64,000 bases of DNA from Candidatus Competibacteraceae bacterium (GTDB lineage: Bacteria; Pseudomonadota; Gammaproteobacteria; Competibacterales; Competibacteraceae): NCBI GenBank assembly GCA_003989075.1, contig RXIX01000003.1, positions 1-64,000 of the forward strand, given 5' to 3'. Every line of letters begins with the position of its first letter. Within the stretch, counting starts at the first letter, position 1. This document shows positions 16,679-26,672 of the stretch, in pieces. The notes under the pieces were generated by a model. The model did not search any database and had not been told where the DNA came from. It worked only from the letters and a program-made list of their open reading frames with translations. The translations under genes were made by a program, and so were the position numbers.

Positions 16679-18418
16679 ATGAGTGATCAGGAACAGGCTC
16701 TGCAACGCCTGCTGGCGCGACTGACCGAGCACCAGCAACTGGAACACCTGCTACGTGAACAGCAACGTCTGTTGCTGACGCTGTTAAGCAATCTGCCGGG
16801 CATGGCCTATCGCTGCCGCAACAGTACCGACTGGCGCATGGAGTTCGTCAGCGAGGGCTGTCTGGCTCTGACGGGCTATGCAGTCACCGATCTGCTCGAC
16901 AGCCAGCACATGGCCTATGCCGAACTGATTCATCCGGCGGATCGGGACAGGGTTCGGGAGCAGATCCAGCAGGCGCTATATCGCCGCGAGCCGTTTCGCC
17001 TGAGTTATCGCATTATCACCGCAGCCGGTGAGGAGCGCTGGGTGCTGGAGCAGGGGCGCGGGGTGTTCGACGCACGCGGCGCGGTGCAGGCGCTGGAAGG
17101 GTTTATTACCGATATCACCGACCGCAAGCAAACTGAGGAACTGCTGCAGCTCAGCGAAGCGCGCTATCAGGCTATTATCGAAAGTCAGACTGACCTGCTG
17201 TGCCGTTTCCTGTTCAATGGGATGCTGACCTTCGTCAACGATGCCTATTGCCGTTATTTTGACTGCCCGCGTGACGCTATCCTGGCCACGGATTTTCTGT
17301 CGATCGTGCCAGAGCTGGACCGGGATACCGTGCGGGCGTGTATCGCGCAGTGTGATGCTGGACATCCGCTCAGCACCTATGTGCATCAGGTGATGCGGAG
17401 CGATGAACAATGGCGCTGGATGCAGTGGACCGTTCAGGCGATTCTCGGCGAGAACGACAGCCTGCTGGAATTGCAGGCGGTAGGGCGCGATATCACCGAG
17501 CAGCGGTATGCCGAAGCGACCTTGCGTGAGAGTGAGGAGCGCTACCGGCGGATCGTCGAAACCGCGCAGGAAGGCATCTGGCAGATCGATGCCGAAGGAC
17601 GGACTACATTCGCCAATGCGCGCATGGCCGAGATGCTCGGATGCTCGTTGGATGCGCTGCAGGGCAGGCTCCTGTTCGACTTCATGGATGAGGAAGGCCG
17701 CCGGATCGCTGAAGCCAATCTGGAGCGCCGCCGTCAGGGTATTACTGAACAACACGATTTCAAGTTTCGCCGGCTGGATGGCGGTGAGATCTGGACCCTG
17801 CTATCGACCAATCCGATTCTGGATGCCGAGGGCCGTTATGCCGGCGCACTGGCGATGATCATCGACATCAGTGACCGCAAGCGCATGGAGGAAACCCTGC
17901 GCCAACTCGCGACCCATGATGCGTTGACCGGCCTGTTCAACCGCCGCTACTTTTTCACCCTGGCTGAGCGGGAACTGGAGCGCAGCCAGCGCTATGGGCA
18001 TCCGCTGGCGCTGTTGATGCTGGATCTGGATCATTTCAAGGCCATCAATGACAGTCGCGGGCATCAGGCTGGTGATCAGGTCTTGCGTGCCGTGGCCAGC
18101 ATCATCCAGACCAACCTGCGACAGATTGACGTGGTGGGGCGTTATGGTGGTGAGGAGTTCGTGGTGCTGCTCCCGGAAACTGCGCGCATGACTGCTCTGG
18201 CGGTTGCCAAACGGTTGTGTGCGGCGGTCGCAGTCCAGTCAGTCGAGCTGTCCGGGGAGTCGCTGCCGATTACGATCAGTGTCGGCATGGCGGTCGGTTT
18301 TGGCGATGCCGCGCTCAATCTGGAAGAAATGCTGGAGCGGGCCGATCGCGCGCTGTACGCAGCCAAGGCAACGGGGCGCAACCGGGTAGCAGTATGGCCG
18401 CTGGTGGATGCGGGTTGA
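16679..18418 (+). CDS. Diguanylate cyclase with three PAS domains
   Basis: 579 aa from ATG 16679; a GTG at 16670 is an alternative start. It has an N-terminal coiled coil (LARLTEHQQLEHLLREQQ), then three PAS/PAC units (about 35-150, 155-275, 285-400), then a GGDEF domain. The active-site motif is GGEEF (about 490-494), and an RxxD inhibitory site (RQID) lies five residues before it, so feedback by c-di-GMP is expected. There is no membrane segment, implying cytoplasmic sensing. It makes c-di-GMP, which commonly promotes exopolysaccharide production, but no direct link to the locus at 43.7 kb can be shown. Confidence 0.94.
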   Translation: MSDQEQALQRLLARLTEHQQLEHLLREQQRLLLTLLSNLPGMAYRCRNSTDWRMEFVSEGCLALTGYAVTDLLDSQHMAYAELIHPADRDRVREQIQQALYRREPFRLSYRIITAAGEERWVLEQGRGVFDARGAVQALEGFITDITDRKQTEELLQLSEARYQAIIESQTDLLCRFLFNGMLTFVNDAYCRYFDCPRDAILATDFLSIVPELDRDTVRACIAQCDAGHPLSTYVHQVMRSDEQWRWMQWTVQAILGENDSLLELQAVGRDITEQRYAEATLRESEERYRRIVETAQEGIWQIDAEGRTTFANARMAEMLGCSLDALQGRLLFDFMDEEGRRIAEANLERRRQGITEQHDFKFRRLDGGEIWTLLSTNPILDAEGRYAGALAMIIDISDRKRMEETLRQLATHDALTGLFNRRYFFTLAERELERSQRYGHPLALLMLDLDHFKAINDSRGHQAGDQVLRAVASIIQTNLRQIDVVGRYGGEEFVVLLPETARMTALAVAKRLCAAVAVQSVELSGESLPITISVGMAVGFGDAALNLEEMLERADRALYAAKATGRNRVAVWPLVDAG

Positions 18419-18445
18419 TGGCGTGCGGGACGCGCCGTGCTGGAT

Positions 18446-19885
18446 CTACAGCAGCGGCGACAGCAGCCGGGCGCTGGCTTCGCTCAGACGCTGGCCCAGG
18501 GTGGCGCGCCGGCCTGGTTTGACGTAACGGCTGGCGTGGCTCAGATCGCTGGCAAAGTCGGCGGCGAGCTGGCCGGCGAGCCCGGCGTCATGGATCACAG
18601 CCATCGCCTCGAAGTTCAGGGTCAGGCTGCGGTTGTCGAAATTGGCGCTGCCGACGACTGCGATATGTTCATCAACCACCAGCAGCTTGGCGTGCAGCAT
18701 CGCCGGGCCATATTCGTACAGGGTTACGCCGGCGCTGACCAGTTCGTCGTAATAGCTGCGCGCGGCAGCAGTGACCAGGCGCGAATCGCTATGCCGGGGG
18801 GCGAGAATGCGCACCTCCACGCCGCGCAGCGCTGCAGTGAGCAGGGCGGCGGTCAGCGCCTCGGTCGGGACAAAATAGGGTGTGGCCAGCAGGATCTGCC
18901 GCTGGGCGCCGGCGATTGCGGCGAAATACAGCTTGGCGATGGCATGGCGATTGTTGTCGGGGCCGGATTCGACGATTTGCAACCAGGGACCGGCGCTGTC
19001 GGCATGGCGGGGAAAAAAGGCCGCTTCAAAGGGCGCCTGGTCGGTGGCGAAATACCAGTCCTCCAGAAAAATGAACTGCAGGCGCTGCACCGGTGCGCCG
19101 TCGATGCGCAGATGGGTATCGCGCCAGGCCTCCGGGCCGCTGTGCGTGGCGCTGTGCTGATCGCTGATATTGATACCGCCGATAAAGCCGATCCGGCCGT
19201 CGCAGACCACGATCTTGCGATGACTGCGAAAATTGACATGCCGCCAGCGGAAGCGGCGCAGGCTGATTGGATTGAACCAGGCGATCTGGCCACCGGCGTC
19301 GCAGAGCGCTTGCAAAAAGCGCGTGGTGGCCCGACTGGAGCCAATCGCATCCAGTAGCAGCCGTACCTGTACCCCGGCGCGGGCCTTGTCCACCAGCAGG
19401 TCGCGCAGTTGCGTTCCCACCCGGTCGGGTTGCCACATGTAGTATTCGAGGTGGATATGGTGGCGGGCCTCGGCGATGGCCTTGATGAGCGCCGCAAAGC
19501 AGGCGTCGCCACTGTTGAGTACGGTCACGGCTGTTGCGGCCAGGGGCGCGCCCTGACCGAGCTGCGCCAGCAGCGTCGCCAGTTGCCGTTCCAGATCGCC
19601 ACTGACAAAGCCCGGCTGTGGGATGCGCGGCGCATGCAGCCGCTGCTGGGTGGACTGAATCAGGCGCTCGCGGGCCCGGCTGTAGCGCAGGCGGCGCCGG
19701 CGCAATCGTCGCGGCCCAAACAGCAGATAAACCAGGAAACCGAAGTAGGGCATGAACAGCAGCGCCAGCAGCCAGGCCAGGGTGGCGGCTGGTGAACGCC
19801 GTTCCAGGATCAGCCCGGCCGCGACCAGTGCAATCCACAGCAGCCAGGCCAGCGATAGCAGTGCGGTCAGGTGTTCGGTCAGCAC
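18446..19885 (-). CDS. cls: Cardiolipin synthase
   Basis: 479 aa. Two N-terminal membrane helices (about 5-27 and 34-56) precede two phospholipase D domains with HKD motifs His222-x-Lys224-x4-Asp229 and His398-x-Lys400-x4-Asp405. This is the ClsA layout, condensing two phosphatidylglycerols to cardiolipin in the inner membrane. The gene starts three bases beyond the phoH-like stop on the same strand, so the two are probably co-transcribed. Confidence 0.94.
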   Translation of the reverse strand: MLTEHLTALLSLAWLLWIALVAAGLILERRSPAATLAWLLALLFMPYFGFLVYLLFGPRRLRRRRLRYSRARERLIQSTQQRLHAPRIPQPGFVSGDLERQLATLLAQLGQGAPLAATAVTVLNSGDACFAALIKAIAEARHHIHLEYYMWQPDRVGTQLRDLLVDKARAGVQVRLLLDAIGSSRATTRFLQALCDAGGQIAWFNPISLRRFRWRHVNFRSHRKIVVCDGRIGFIGGINISDQHSATHSGPEAWRDTHLRIDGAPVQRLQFIFLEDWYFATDQAPFEAAFFPRHADSAGPWLQIVESGPDNNRHAIAKLYFAAIAGAQRQILLATPYFVPTEALTAALLTAALRGVEVRILAPRHSDSRLVTAAARSYYDELVSAGVTLYEYGPAMLHAKLLVVDEHIAVVGSANFDNRSLTLNFEAMAVIHDAGLAGQLAADFASDLSHASRYVKPGRRATLGQRLSEASARLLSPLL

Positions 19886-19888
19886 GCG

Positions 19889-21316
19889 CTACAGTCGCTC
19901 CGAGGCAAACTCCGCCAGTCGTGAGCGCTCGCCGCGGCGCAGGGTAACGTGGCCCCCGTGCGGCCAGTTCTTGAAACGGTCGACCACATAGGTCAGGCCC
20001 GAGGTGGTCTCGGACAGGTAGGGCGTGTCGATCTGGGCGATATTGCCCAGGCAGATCACCTTGGTGCCGGGACCGGCGCGGGTGATCAGGGTCTTCATCT
20101 GCTTGGGCGTCAGGTTCTGCGCCTCATCGAGAATCAGGTATTTGCTCTGAAAGGTGCGCCCACGCATGAAGTTGAGCGAGCGGATCTTGATGCGGCTGCT
20201 GAGCAGGTCGGCGGTAGCGGCGCGGCCCCATTCGCCGCCTTCCTGCGGGGCGAGTACTTCGAGATTGTCCATCAGTGCGCCCATCCACGGTGTCATTTTC
20301 TCTTCCTCGCTGCCGGGCAGGAAGCCGATATCCTCGCCGACGGGCACAGTGATCCGGGTCATGATGATTTCCCGGTAGCGCTTGCTGTCCAGTACCTGTG
20401 CCAGCCCGGCGGCCAGCGCCAGCAGGGTCTTGCCAGTGCCCGCCGCGCCGAGCAGCGATACGAAATCCACGTCCGGATCCAGCAGCAGGTTAAGGGCAAA
20501 ATTCTGTTCGCGATTGCGCGCGGCAATACCCCAGACCGCGTGGTGGGGCAGGGTGTGATCGCGGAGAATTTCGATCACCGCTTCGCTGCCGTGCAACTGG
20601 CGGACGATGAACGCAGCGGTGTCGGCATCGCTCTGGAACAGGCCCTGATTGGGATGCCAGTGGCTGACTTCCGGACCGCGCACCCGGTAAAAGGTGCGGC
20701 CGCTGTCCTGCCAGGATTCCAGGTTCTGGCCATGCCGGTCCCAGAAATCCGCCGGCAGTTCCCGGGTGCCGCTGTAGAGCAGGTTGACATCGTCCAGCGC
20801 CTGATCGTTGTAATAATCCTCGGCGTGGATGCCGAGGATTGCGGCCTTGATGCGCAGGTTGATGTCCTTGGACACCAGCGTGACCTGGCAGCGCGGATGA
20901 TCCTGACGCAGGGTCAGGGCCATGCCGAGGATGTCATTATCGGGAACGTTGCCCGGCAGTGAGGCTGGCGGATTCACCCGGATCGGTCGGGTCTGGAAGT
21001 AAAGGCGGCCGCTGGCGCGCGCGCCTTCCGGTCCGGGCAGCTCGGGTAGGGGCAGGCCCCGGTCGATGCTTTCCTTGCTGGCTCCGGTGATCAGTTCGTC
21101 CAGAAAGCGGCTGACCTGACGGACGTTGCGGGCGACTTCGGAAACGCCCTTCTTGGCCCGGTCCAATTCCTCCAGCACCATCATCGGCAGGTGGATATCA
21201 TGTTCCTTGAAGCGGAACAGAGCGGTCGGATCGTGCATCAGCACGTTGGTGTCAAGCACGAACAGCCGGCGTTCGCTACGGGAAGACGGGGATGTGACAG
21301 CGGCGGTTTCAGGCAT
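19889..21316 (-). CDS. PIN-PhoH family ATPase/RNase (PhoH2/YlaK-like)
   Basis: 475 aa. An N-terminal PIN nuclease domain (LFVLDTNVLMHDP from about 18, then EELDRAKKG and later acidic residues) is joined to a PhoH P-loop domain (LLGAAGTGKTLLALAAGL near 280-297; Walker B LILDEAQN). In mycobacteria the same architecture is a sequence-specific RNA helicase and RNase. It differs from the shorter E. coli PhoH, which has no PIN domain. Confidence 0.93.
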   Translation of the reverse strand: MPETAAVTSPSSRSERRLFVLDTNVLMHDPTALFRFKEHDIHLPMMVLEELDRAKKGVSEVARNVRQVSRFLDELITGASKESIDRGLPLPELPGPEGARASGRLYFQTRPIRVNPPASLPGNVPDNDILGMALTLRQDHPRCQVTLVSKDINLRIKAAILGIHAEDYYNDQALDDVNLLYSGTRELPADFWDRHGQNLESWQDSGRTFYRVRGPEVSHWHPNQGLFQSDADTAAFIVRQLHGSEAVIEILRDHTLPHHAVWGIAARNREQNFALNLLLDPDVDFVSLLGAAGTGKTLLALAAGLAQVLDSKRYREIIMTRITVPVGEDIGFLPGSEEEKMTPWMGALMDNLEVLAPQEGGEWGRAATADLLSSRIKIRSLNFMRGRTFQSKYLILDEAQNLTPKQMKTLITRAGPGTKVICLGNIAQIDTPYLSETTSGLTYVVDRFKNWPHGGHVTLRRGERSRLAEFASERL

Positions 21317-21401
21317 GGCAGATCGATCAGGCCTCGTGGCGCGCAGCGGTGGATGGGAAATCAGCGCTCAGGACACAGCTTAGAAGGCCGCTGGGCGGCT
21401 G

Positions 21402-21884
21402 TCACGGCGCCCCGGTCTGCGTCAGGGTCATGACTGCATCCAGTACGCTTGCGGCGTGGCCATCGACCTTGACCTTGCGCCATTCCCGGCGCAGCACGCC
21501 CCCGGCATCGATGAGAAAGGTGCTGCGCTCTACGCTCAGAGATTCCTTGCCGTACTGCTTTTTCAGCTTGATGACGTCAAACAGCCGGCACAGGATTTCA
21601 TCCGTATCGGCGATCAGATGGAAAGGAAAGCCGTGCCGGGCGCGAAAGCGGTCATGGCTGCGCAGGCTGTCGCGCGATACTCCGAACACCTGTGTGCCGA
21701 GCGCCGCGAAGCGCTCGTGCAGGTCGCGGAACTGCTCGCCTTCACGGGTGCAACCGGGCGTGTTGTCCCGTGGATAGAAGTACAACACCACCGGCCGGCC
21801 GCGCAGTGTGGCCAGGGTGATGATCTGACCGGCGCTGGTGGCGGCGCTAAATTCGGGTACGACCTCGCCGATCGCGATGGCCAT
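21402..21884 (-). CDS. bcp: Peroxiredoxin PrxQ/Bcp
   Basis: 160 aa, normal length. The peroxidatic motif FYPRDNTPGCTREGEQFRDL has its Cys near residue 46. The usual resolving Cys five residues later is absent (Gln/Glu there). A second Cys in the IADTDEILCRLFD helix is the likely partner, as in the alpha3-type PrxQ subgroup. It reduces H2O2 and organic hydroperoxides with thioredoxin. It lies six bases after gcvR, as in E. coli. Confidence 0.94.
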   Translation of the reverse strand: MAIAIGEVVPEFSAATSAGQIITLATLRGRPVVLYFYPRDNTPGCTREGEQFRDLHERFAALGTQVFGVSRDSLRSHDRFRARHGFPFHLIADTDEILCRLFDVIKLKKQYGKESLSVERSTFLIDAGGVLRREWRKVKVDGHAASVLDAVMTLTQTGAP

Positions 21885-21890
21885 GGCTGT

Positions 21891-22421
21891 CTAGCCCTTG
21901 ATGGGTTCCATGACGGCGTCCAGATTCAGCTCGTCGCAGAAATCGAGGAACTCTTCGCGCAGCATGGCAATGTGGGTGGTGGCCGGAATGCCGACGGCCA
22001 GATTGACCGAGAACATCGGCGTGCCGGTGTGCGGCGCGCTGTAGCTGCGCGTGACCATGTCTTCGATGTTGATCGAGCGGTTGGCGAAGAAGCTGGCCAG
22101 ATGGTGGACGATGCCCGGCTGATTGACCGCTACCACTTCCACCGCGTAGGGCAGCACGTCGCCGGCCAGGGTGCGGCCTTCGGTGCGCTTGGTGACGATG
22201 GTCATGCCGAGCGTCTGTTCCAGCCGCTTAAGCTGCATCTCCAGTTTGGTCAGGGTGTTCCAGTTGCCCTGGACCATCAGCAGAATGGCAAATTCGCCGC
22301 CCAGCACTGTCATGCGACTGTCGACGATGCCGCAGTCACAATCCAGGATCACGCGAGACAGTTCATTCACCAGACCGGGACGGTCTTCACCCAGGGCGGA
22401 GACGACCAGATAGTTTTTCAC
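21891..22421 (-). CDS. gcvR: Glycine cleavage system regulator GcvR (two ACT domains)
   Basis: 176 aa with two ACT domains (about 3-75 and 93-170; KNYLVVSALGEDRPGLVNELS and VEVVAVNQPGIVHHLA). In E. coli GcvR senses glycine and antagonises GcvA. The neighbourhood gcvR-bcp divergent from dapA-bamC is the same as in E. coli. No gcvA or gcvTHP is in the window, so the target is inferred by family only. Confidence 0.9.
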   Translation of the reverse strand: MKNYLVVSALGEDRPGLVNELSRVILDCDCGIVDSRMTVLGGEFAILLMVQGNWNTLTKLEMQLKRLEQTLGMTIVTKRTEGRTLAGDVLPYAVEVVAVNQPGIVHHLASFFANRSINIEDMVTRSYSAPHTGTPMFSVNLAVGIPATTHIAMLREEFLDFCDELNLDAVMEPIKG

Positions 22422-22647
22422 GAACGGAGCTTCCTACGGCGGGGTGGACGGATGGAGCGACGACGGATGGGGCCGGGCACGTTGAATGTAGTTCCAGGCG
22501 CCGCGATCGATCAGCAATGACCTGCAGTGTACAGGCATCCCGCAGGGGTGAAAACCACCGGTCGGCAGCGGGCTGGACCGGTGCTTGTCAATCCCGCCCT
22601 TGATCCGTACCATGCAATGATGACCCGTAAACGGAGATCCTAACATT

Positions 22648-23523
22648 ATGTTTCGTGGCAGCATGGTGGCGATCGTCACGCCGATGGCAGCGGATGGCAC
22701 GCTGGATTTCGCGGCACTGACGCGCTTGGTGGAGTTTCATATCGAGAACGGCACCGATGCCATCATCGCCGTCGGCACCACCGGCGAGTCGGCAACCCTG
22801 GATTGGGAAGAGCACATCGCGGTCGTTCGGCATGTGGTTGAAACCGTGCGCAGCCGCGTGCCGGTGATCGCCGGTACCGGCGCCAATTCCACCAGCGAGG
22901 CGCTGTTTCTGACCCAGAAGGCGATGGAGGTGGGCGCCGATGCCTGCCTGCTGGTGACGCCCTATTACAACAAGCCGACCCAGGAAGGCCTGTACCGGCA
23001 TTACAAGCAGATTGCCGATCGCGTGGCCATTCCACAGATTCTGTATAACGTGCCCGGGCGCACCGCCTGCGACCTGAAGCCCGAGACCGTTGAGCGCCTC
23101 GCCGACATTCCCAATATTGTCGGTATTAAGGAAGCCAGTGGCAGCATCGAGCGCATTCAGGAACTGGTGCAGCGGCTGGGCGAGCGCATGGACGTGTATA
23201 GCGGCGACGATGCCCTGGCGGCGGCGGCGATGCTGAATGGTGCGCGCGGTGTCATCTCGGTCACGGCCAATGTTGCGCCGCAACTGATGCATGAGATGTG
23301 CGTCGCGGCGCTGGCCGGTGATCGTGCCCAGGCTGAAACCCTTGATGCGCGGCTGGCTGGCCTGCACCGGGCCTTGTTTCTCGAATCCAATCCGATCCCG
23401 GTCAAGTGGGCGGTGGCGCAGCTGGGTCTGATTCCAGCGGGCATTCGCCTGCCGCTGACGCCGTTGTCGGAAGCGCTGTATCCCGATGTACGCGCGGCGA
23501 TGCGGCAGGCGGGCGTGCTGTGA
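22648..23523 (+). CDS. dapA: 4-hydroxy-tetrahydrodipicolinate synthase DapA
   Basis: 291 aa. GTTGES (43-48), Tyr133 in YNVPGRT and the Schiff-base Lys161 (VGIKEASGS) mark the enzyme. It condenses pyruvate and aspartate semialdehyde in the first committed step to lysine and meso-diaminopimelate. It is followed by bamC 26 bases later, the usual gammaproteobacterial pair. Confidence 0.98.
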   Translation: MFRGSMVAIVTPMAADGTLDFAALTRLVEFHIENGTDAIIAVGTTGESATLDWEEHIAVVRHVVETVRSRVPVIAGTGANSTSEALFLTQKAMEVGADACLLVTPYYNKPTQEGLYRHYKQIADRVAIPQILYNVPGRTACDLKPETVERLADIPNIVGIKEASGSIERIQELVQRLGERMDVYSGDDALAAAAMLNGARGVISVTANVAPQLMHEMCVAALAGDRAQAETLDARLAGLHRALFLESNPIPVKWAVAQLGLIPAGIRLPLTPLSEALYPDVRAAMRQAGVL

Positions 23524-23549
23524 TCAGGGCCAAGATCAAGATCGAGACC

Positions 23550-24731
23550 ATGAGCATTCGCTTATCGTTTTTCCCCGGTCGCGCTGTCGCGCTGTCGGTT
23601 GCTGTGGCTGCAGCTCTGTCGGGCTGCTCGAAAAGCTTCGATACTCTGCTGCCGGACCGGCGGCCGGATTACAAGCAGAGCACCCTCGCGCAGCCGCTGG
23701 AGATCCCGCCGGACCTGACCGGCTCGACCATCGACGATACTCTGGCGGTGCCGGAACTGAACCCGGCCGGCTCGGCCAGCCTGTCCACCTATGCCAGCGA
23801 GCGCAAGGGGCCGCAGGCACAGGCGCGCCAGACCGGCGCGGTATTACCGCCACAGCCGGGCATCACCCTGGAACAGGATGGCAATCAGCGCTGGCTGGTG
23901 ATTGCCGCGCCGCCCGATCAGGTTTGGCCCAAGGTGCGCGAGTTCTGGACCAGCAATGGCTTTGCCCTGAAGCGTGACGACCCGACCATCGGCATCATGG
24001 AAACCGACTGGATGGAAAATCGCGCCGATATCCCCCAGGATGGTTTGCGCGGCCTGCTTAAGAACTATCTTGATGTGCTCTATTCAGCGCCGACCCGCGA
24101 CAAGTTCCGCGTGCGTCTGGAGCGGGCTGCCAATGGCACCGCTACCGATGTTTACCTGAGTCATATCGGTGTTGAGGAAGTGGCGGCCGGCGGTACCAGC
24201 GCGAGCGCTACCAACACCTACATCTGGCAGCGGCGGCCCTCGGATCCGGAACTGGAAGCCGAAATGCTCAATCGCCTGACTGTCTACCTGGGCGCGGCGG
24301 AAAAGCGCGCCGAAGCCCGTCAGGCAGCCAATGCCCAGGCTGGGCCACGGGTGCGGCGGGTCGAGGAAGGGGGGCAGAGCCGGCTGCTGATCGGCGAGGA
24401 TTATTCCCGGGCCTGGCGCCTGATCGGACTGGCGCTGGATAGCAGCAACTACGCGGTCGAAGAGCAGAACCGCAGCCAGGGTCTGTACGTGGTTGAATAC
24501 CGCGACCCCGAGCTGGAAAATCAGGCCAAGGGTGATGACGGCTGGCTGTCCAAGATGGCGTTCTGGCGCAGCAAGAAAGCGGATGCGCCGCCGCCGGGCA
24601 CCCGCTACCGGGTACGTCTCGCCGGCCAGGGTAATGAAACCGTGGTCGTGGTGCATGACAGTGCCGACCGGCCCGACGACTCGCCGGGCGCCCGCCAGTT
24701 GCTCGACTCCCTGCAGAACGTCATCAAGTGA
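23550..24731 (+). CDS. bamC: Outer membrane assembly lipoprotein BamC
   Basis: 393 aa from the ATG at 23550 (MSIRLSFFPGRA); the frame is open further into dapA, but the signal peptide begins here. Lipobox Leu-Ser-Gly-Cys26. The unstructured N-terminal region (PDYKQSTLAQPLEIPPDLT) that contacts BamD, and two helix-grip domains (about 115-220 and 265-390), are recognisable. It is part of the Bam complex inserting beta-barrels in the outer membrane. Confidence 0.92.
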   Translation: MSIRLSFFPGRAVALSVAVAAALSGCSKSFDTLLPDRRPDYKQSTLAQPLEIPPDLTGSTIDDTLAVPELNPAGSASLSTYASERKGPQAQARQTGAVLPPQPGITLEQDGNQRWLVIAAPPDQVWPKVREFWTSNGFALKRDDPTIGIMETDWMENRADIPQDGLRGLLKNYLDVLYSAPTRDKFRVRLERAANGTATDVYLSHIGVEEVAAGGTSASATNTYIWQRRPSDPELEAEMLNRLTVYLGAAEKRAEARQAANAQAGPRVRRVEEGGQSRLLIGEDYSRAWRLIGLALDSSNYAVEEQNRSQGLYVVEYRDPELENQAKGDDGWLSKMAFWRSKKADAPPPGTRYRVRLAGQGNETVVVVHDSADRPDDSPGARQLLDSLQNVIK

Positions 24732-24821
24732 TCCTGTCATGAGAGCCGCCCCGGTCGCGGTGCGCCGTGATTCGCCGGGGCAGTCCCTCCTGATGCTGTT
24801 CTGGTGGTGGAGGCCCGGACG

Positions 24822-26672
24822 ATGAGCACACGCATTCAGCGTCTGCCGCCGCAGCTGGTCAGCCAGATCGCTGCCGGTGAAGTGGTGGAACGTCCCGCCG
24901 CTGTCGTCAAGGAACTGCTGGAAAACAGCCTGGACGCCGGCGCGCGCCATGTCGTGGTCGAAATCGAGCAGGGTGGCCTGCGCCTGATCCGGATACGCGA
25001 TGATGGCAGCGGTATTCACCCCGATGATCTCGCTCTGGCCCTGTCGCGCCACGCTACCAGCAAGATCAGCAGCTTTGCCGACCTGCAACAGGTCGCCAGC
25101 CTGGGCTTTCGCGGCGAGGCGCTGCCCAGCATCGCTTCGGTGGCGCGGCTGACGCTGAGCACACGGACCGCGGGTCAGACCAGCGGCTGGCGGATCAGCG
25201 GTGATGGCGGTGATCACATCGGCGAGCCGTGTCCAGCGCCGCATCCGCCTGGCACCACGCTGGAAGTCCGCGATCTGTTTTTCAATGTCCCGGCGCGGCG
25301 CAAGTTTCTGCGCGGCGAGCGTACCGAGTTTGGTCATATCGAGGATGCGGTGCGCCGGCTGGCACTGAGCCGCTTCGCAGTGGGCTTCAGCCTGGCGCAC
25401 AACCAGCGCGTGCTGCTGAATCTGCCGCCGGCTGGCGATCCGGAAAACCGCCAGCAGCGGCTGGCGACGCTGTGCGGCGCGGCCTTCGCTGCGGCCAGCG
25501 TGCCCCTGGAGGGTGCAGCAGCCGGTTTGCGCCTGTCGGGCTGGCTGGGCCTGCCGGTGGTGGCGCGCGCCCAGCCTGACGGGCAATACCTGTTCGTCAA
25601 TGGTCGGCCGGTGCGTGACCGGGTAGTTGCCCACGCCGTGCGTCAGGCCTATCAGGATATTCTGACTGCGGACCGCTATCCGGCGTTTGTGCTGTATCTG
25701 GAACTGGACCCGGAGCGGGTTGATGTCAATGCCCACCCCAGCAAGCAGGAGGTGCGCTTTCGCGAGTCGGCGCTGGTGCACGATGGGGTCCGGCATATCG
25801 TCCAGGCAGCGCTGGCTGCAGTGCAGCCGGGCAATAGTGCGCCACCGCTGAACGATCTGGGTGCGCGTCTGCACGTGGAAGGCGGTGCGGTCCGTAGCTC
25901 CGCTGTATCCATGAGCAGCGGCTGGGGGCGGGGCGCGGACATATCATCGCCTTTTCAGGTGCGCGAGCAACTGGCACTCTACGGTCGCTTGCATCAGGAC
26001 GCCGCTACCGCTATCGCTACCGGTGCAGCGGTCGAGTCTGGATCAACCGCGGAAGCGATCGCGGCGGAACCGGCGATCGAGGCGGAAATGCCGCCGCTGG
26101 GTTATGCGCTGGGTCAGTTGCAAGGCTGCTATGTGCTGGCCGAGAACGGTGCCGGCCTGGTGGTGGTGGATATGCATGCGGCCCACGAGCGCATTCTCTA
26201 CGAGCGCTTTAAGGCAGCGCTGGCGGACGGCAGACTGGAAGTACAGGCGCTGCTGGTGCCGGTAACCGTGCCGCTCAGCCCGCATGAGCGGCACCTGCTT
26301 GATGAGCACGCGGCGCTGTTTGCCCGCGTTGGTCTGGAGATTGCTGTCCTCGGACCTGAGTGTGTGGTGGTGCGACAGGCCCCGGCGCTGCTGGCGGCCG
26401 GCGATATCGCCGCACTGGTGCGCGACATGTTCGCCGATCTGGCTCAGCACGAGCACAGCGCCCGCGCTGAGGAAGCGCTGCATGCGGTGCTGGCCAGCCT
26501 GGCTTGCCACGCTGCATTGCGCGCCCACCGGCCGCTCAATCTGCTGGAAATGAACGCCCTGCTGCGCGAACTGGAACGGACCGGGCATGGCAGCCAGTGC
26601 AATCATGGCCGGCCTACCTGGGCGCAGCTGACGCTGGCTGAACTGGATCACCTGTTTGGTCGCGGGCGCTAA
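24822..26672 (+). CDS. mutL: DNA mismatch repair protein MutL, endonuclease-type
   Basis: 616 aa from the ATG at 24822 (MSTRIQRLPPQL). GHKL ATPase motifs: ELLENSLDAG, DDGSGI, SRHATSKI and GFRGEAL. The C-terminal part has DMHAAHERILYE (from Asp450), which fits DQHA-x2-E-x4-E with Gln replaced by Met, plus LACHAALRAH and CNHGRP near the end. Together these are the metal-site motifs of MutL with nicking activity, absent from E. coli MutL. No mutH is seen here, consistent with a MutH-independent system. Confidence 0.95.
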   Translation: MSTRIQRLPPQLVSQIAAGEVVERPAAVVKELLENSLDAGARHVVVEIEQGGLRLIRIRDDGSGIHPDDLALALSRHATSKISSFADLQQVASLGFRGEALPSIASVARLTLSTRTAGQTSGWRISGDGGDHIGEPCPAPHPPGTTLEVRDLFFNVPARRKFLRGERTEFGHIEDAVRRLALSRFAVGFSLAHNQRVLLNLPPAGDPENRQQRLATLCGAAFAAASVPLEGAAAGLRLSGWLGLPVVARAQPDGQYLFVNGRPVRDRVVAHAVRQAYQDILTADRYPAFVLYLELDPERVDVNAHPSKQEVRFRESALVHDGVRHIVQAALAAVQPGNSAPPLNDLGARLHVEGGAVRSSAVSMSSGWGRGADISSPFQVREQLALYGRLHQDAATAIATGAAVESGSTAEAIAAEPAIEAEMPPLGYALGQLQGCYVLAENGAGLVVVDMHAAHERILYERFKAALADGRLEVQALLVPVTVPLSPHERHLLDEHAALFARVGLEIAVLGPECVVVRQAPALLAAGDIAALVRDMFADLAQHEHSARAEEALHAVLASLACHAALRAHRPLNLLEMNALLRELERTGHGSQCNHGRPTWAQLTLAELDHLFGRGR

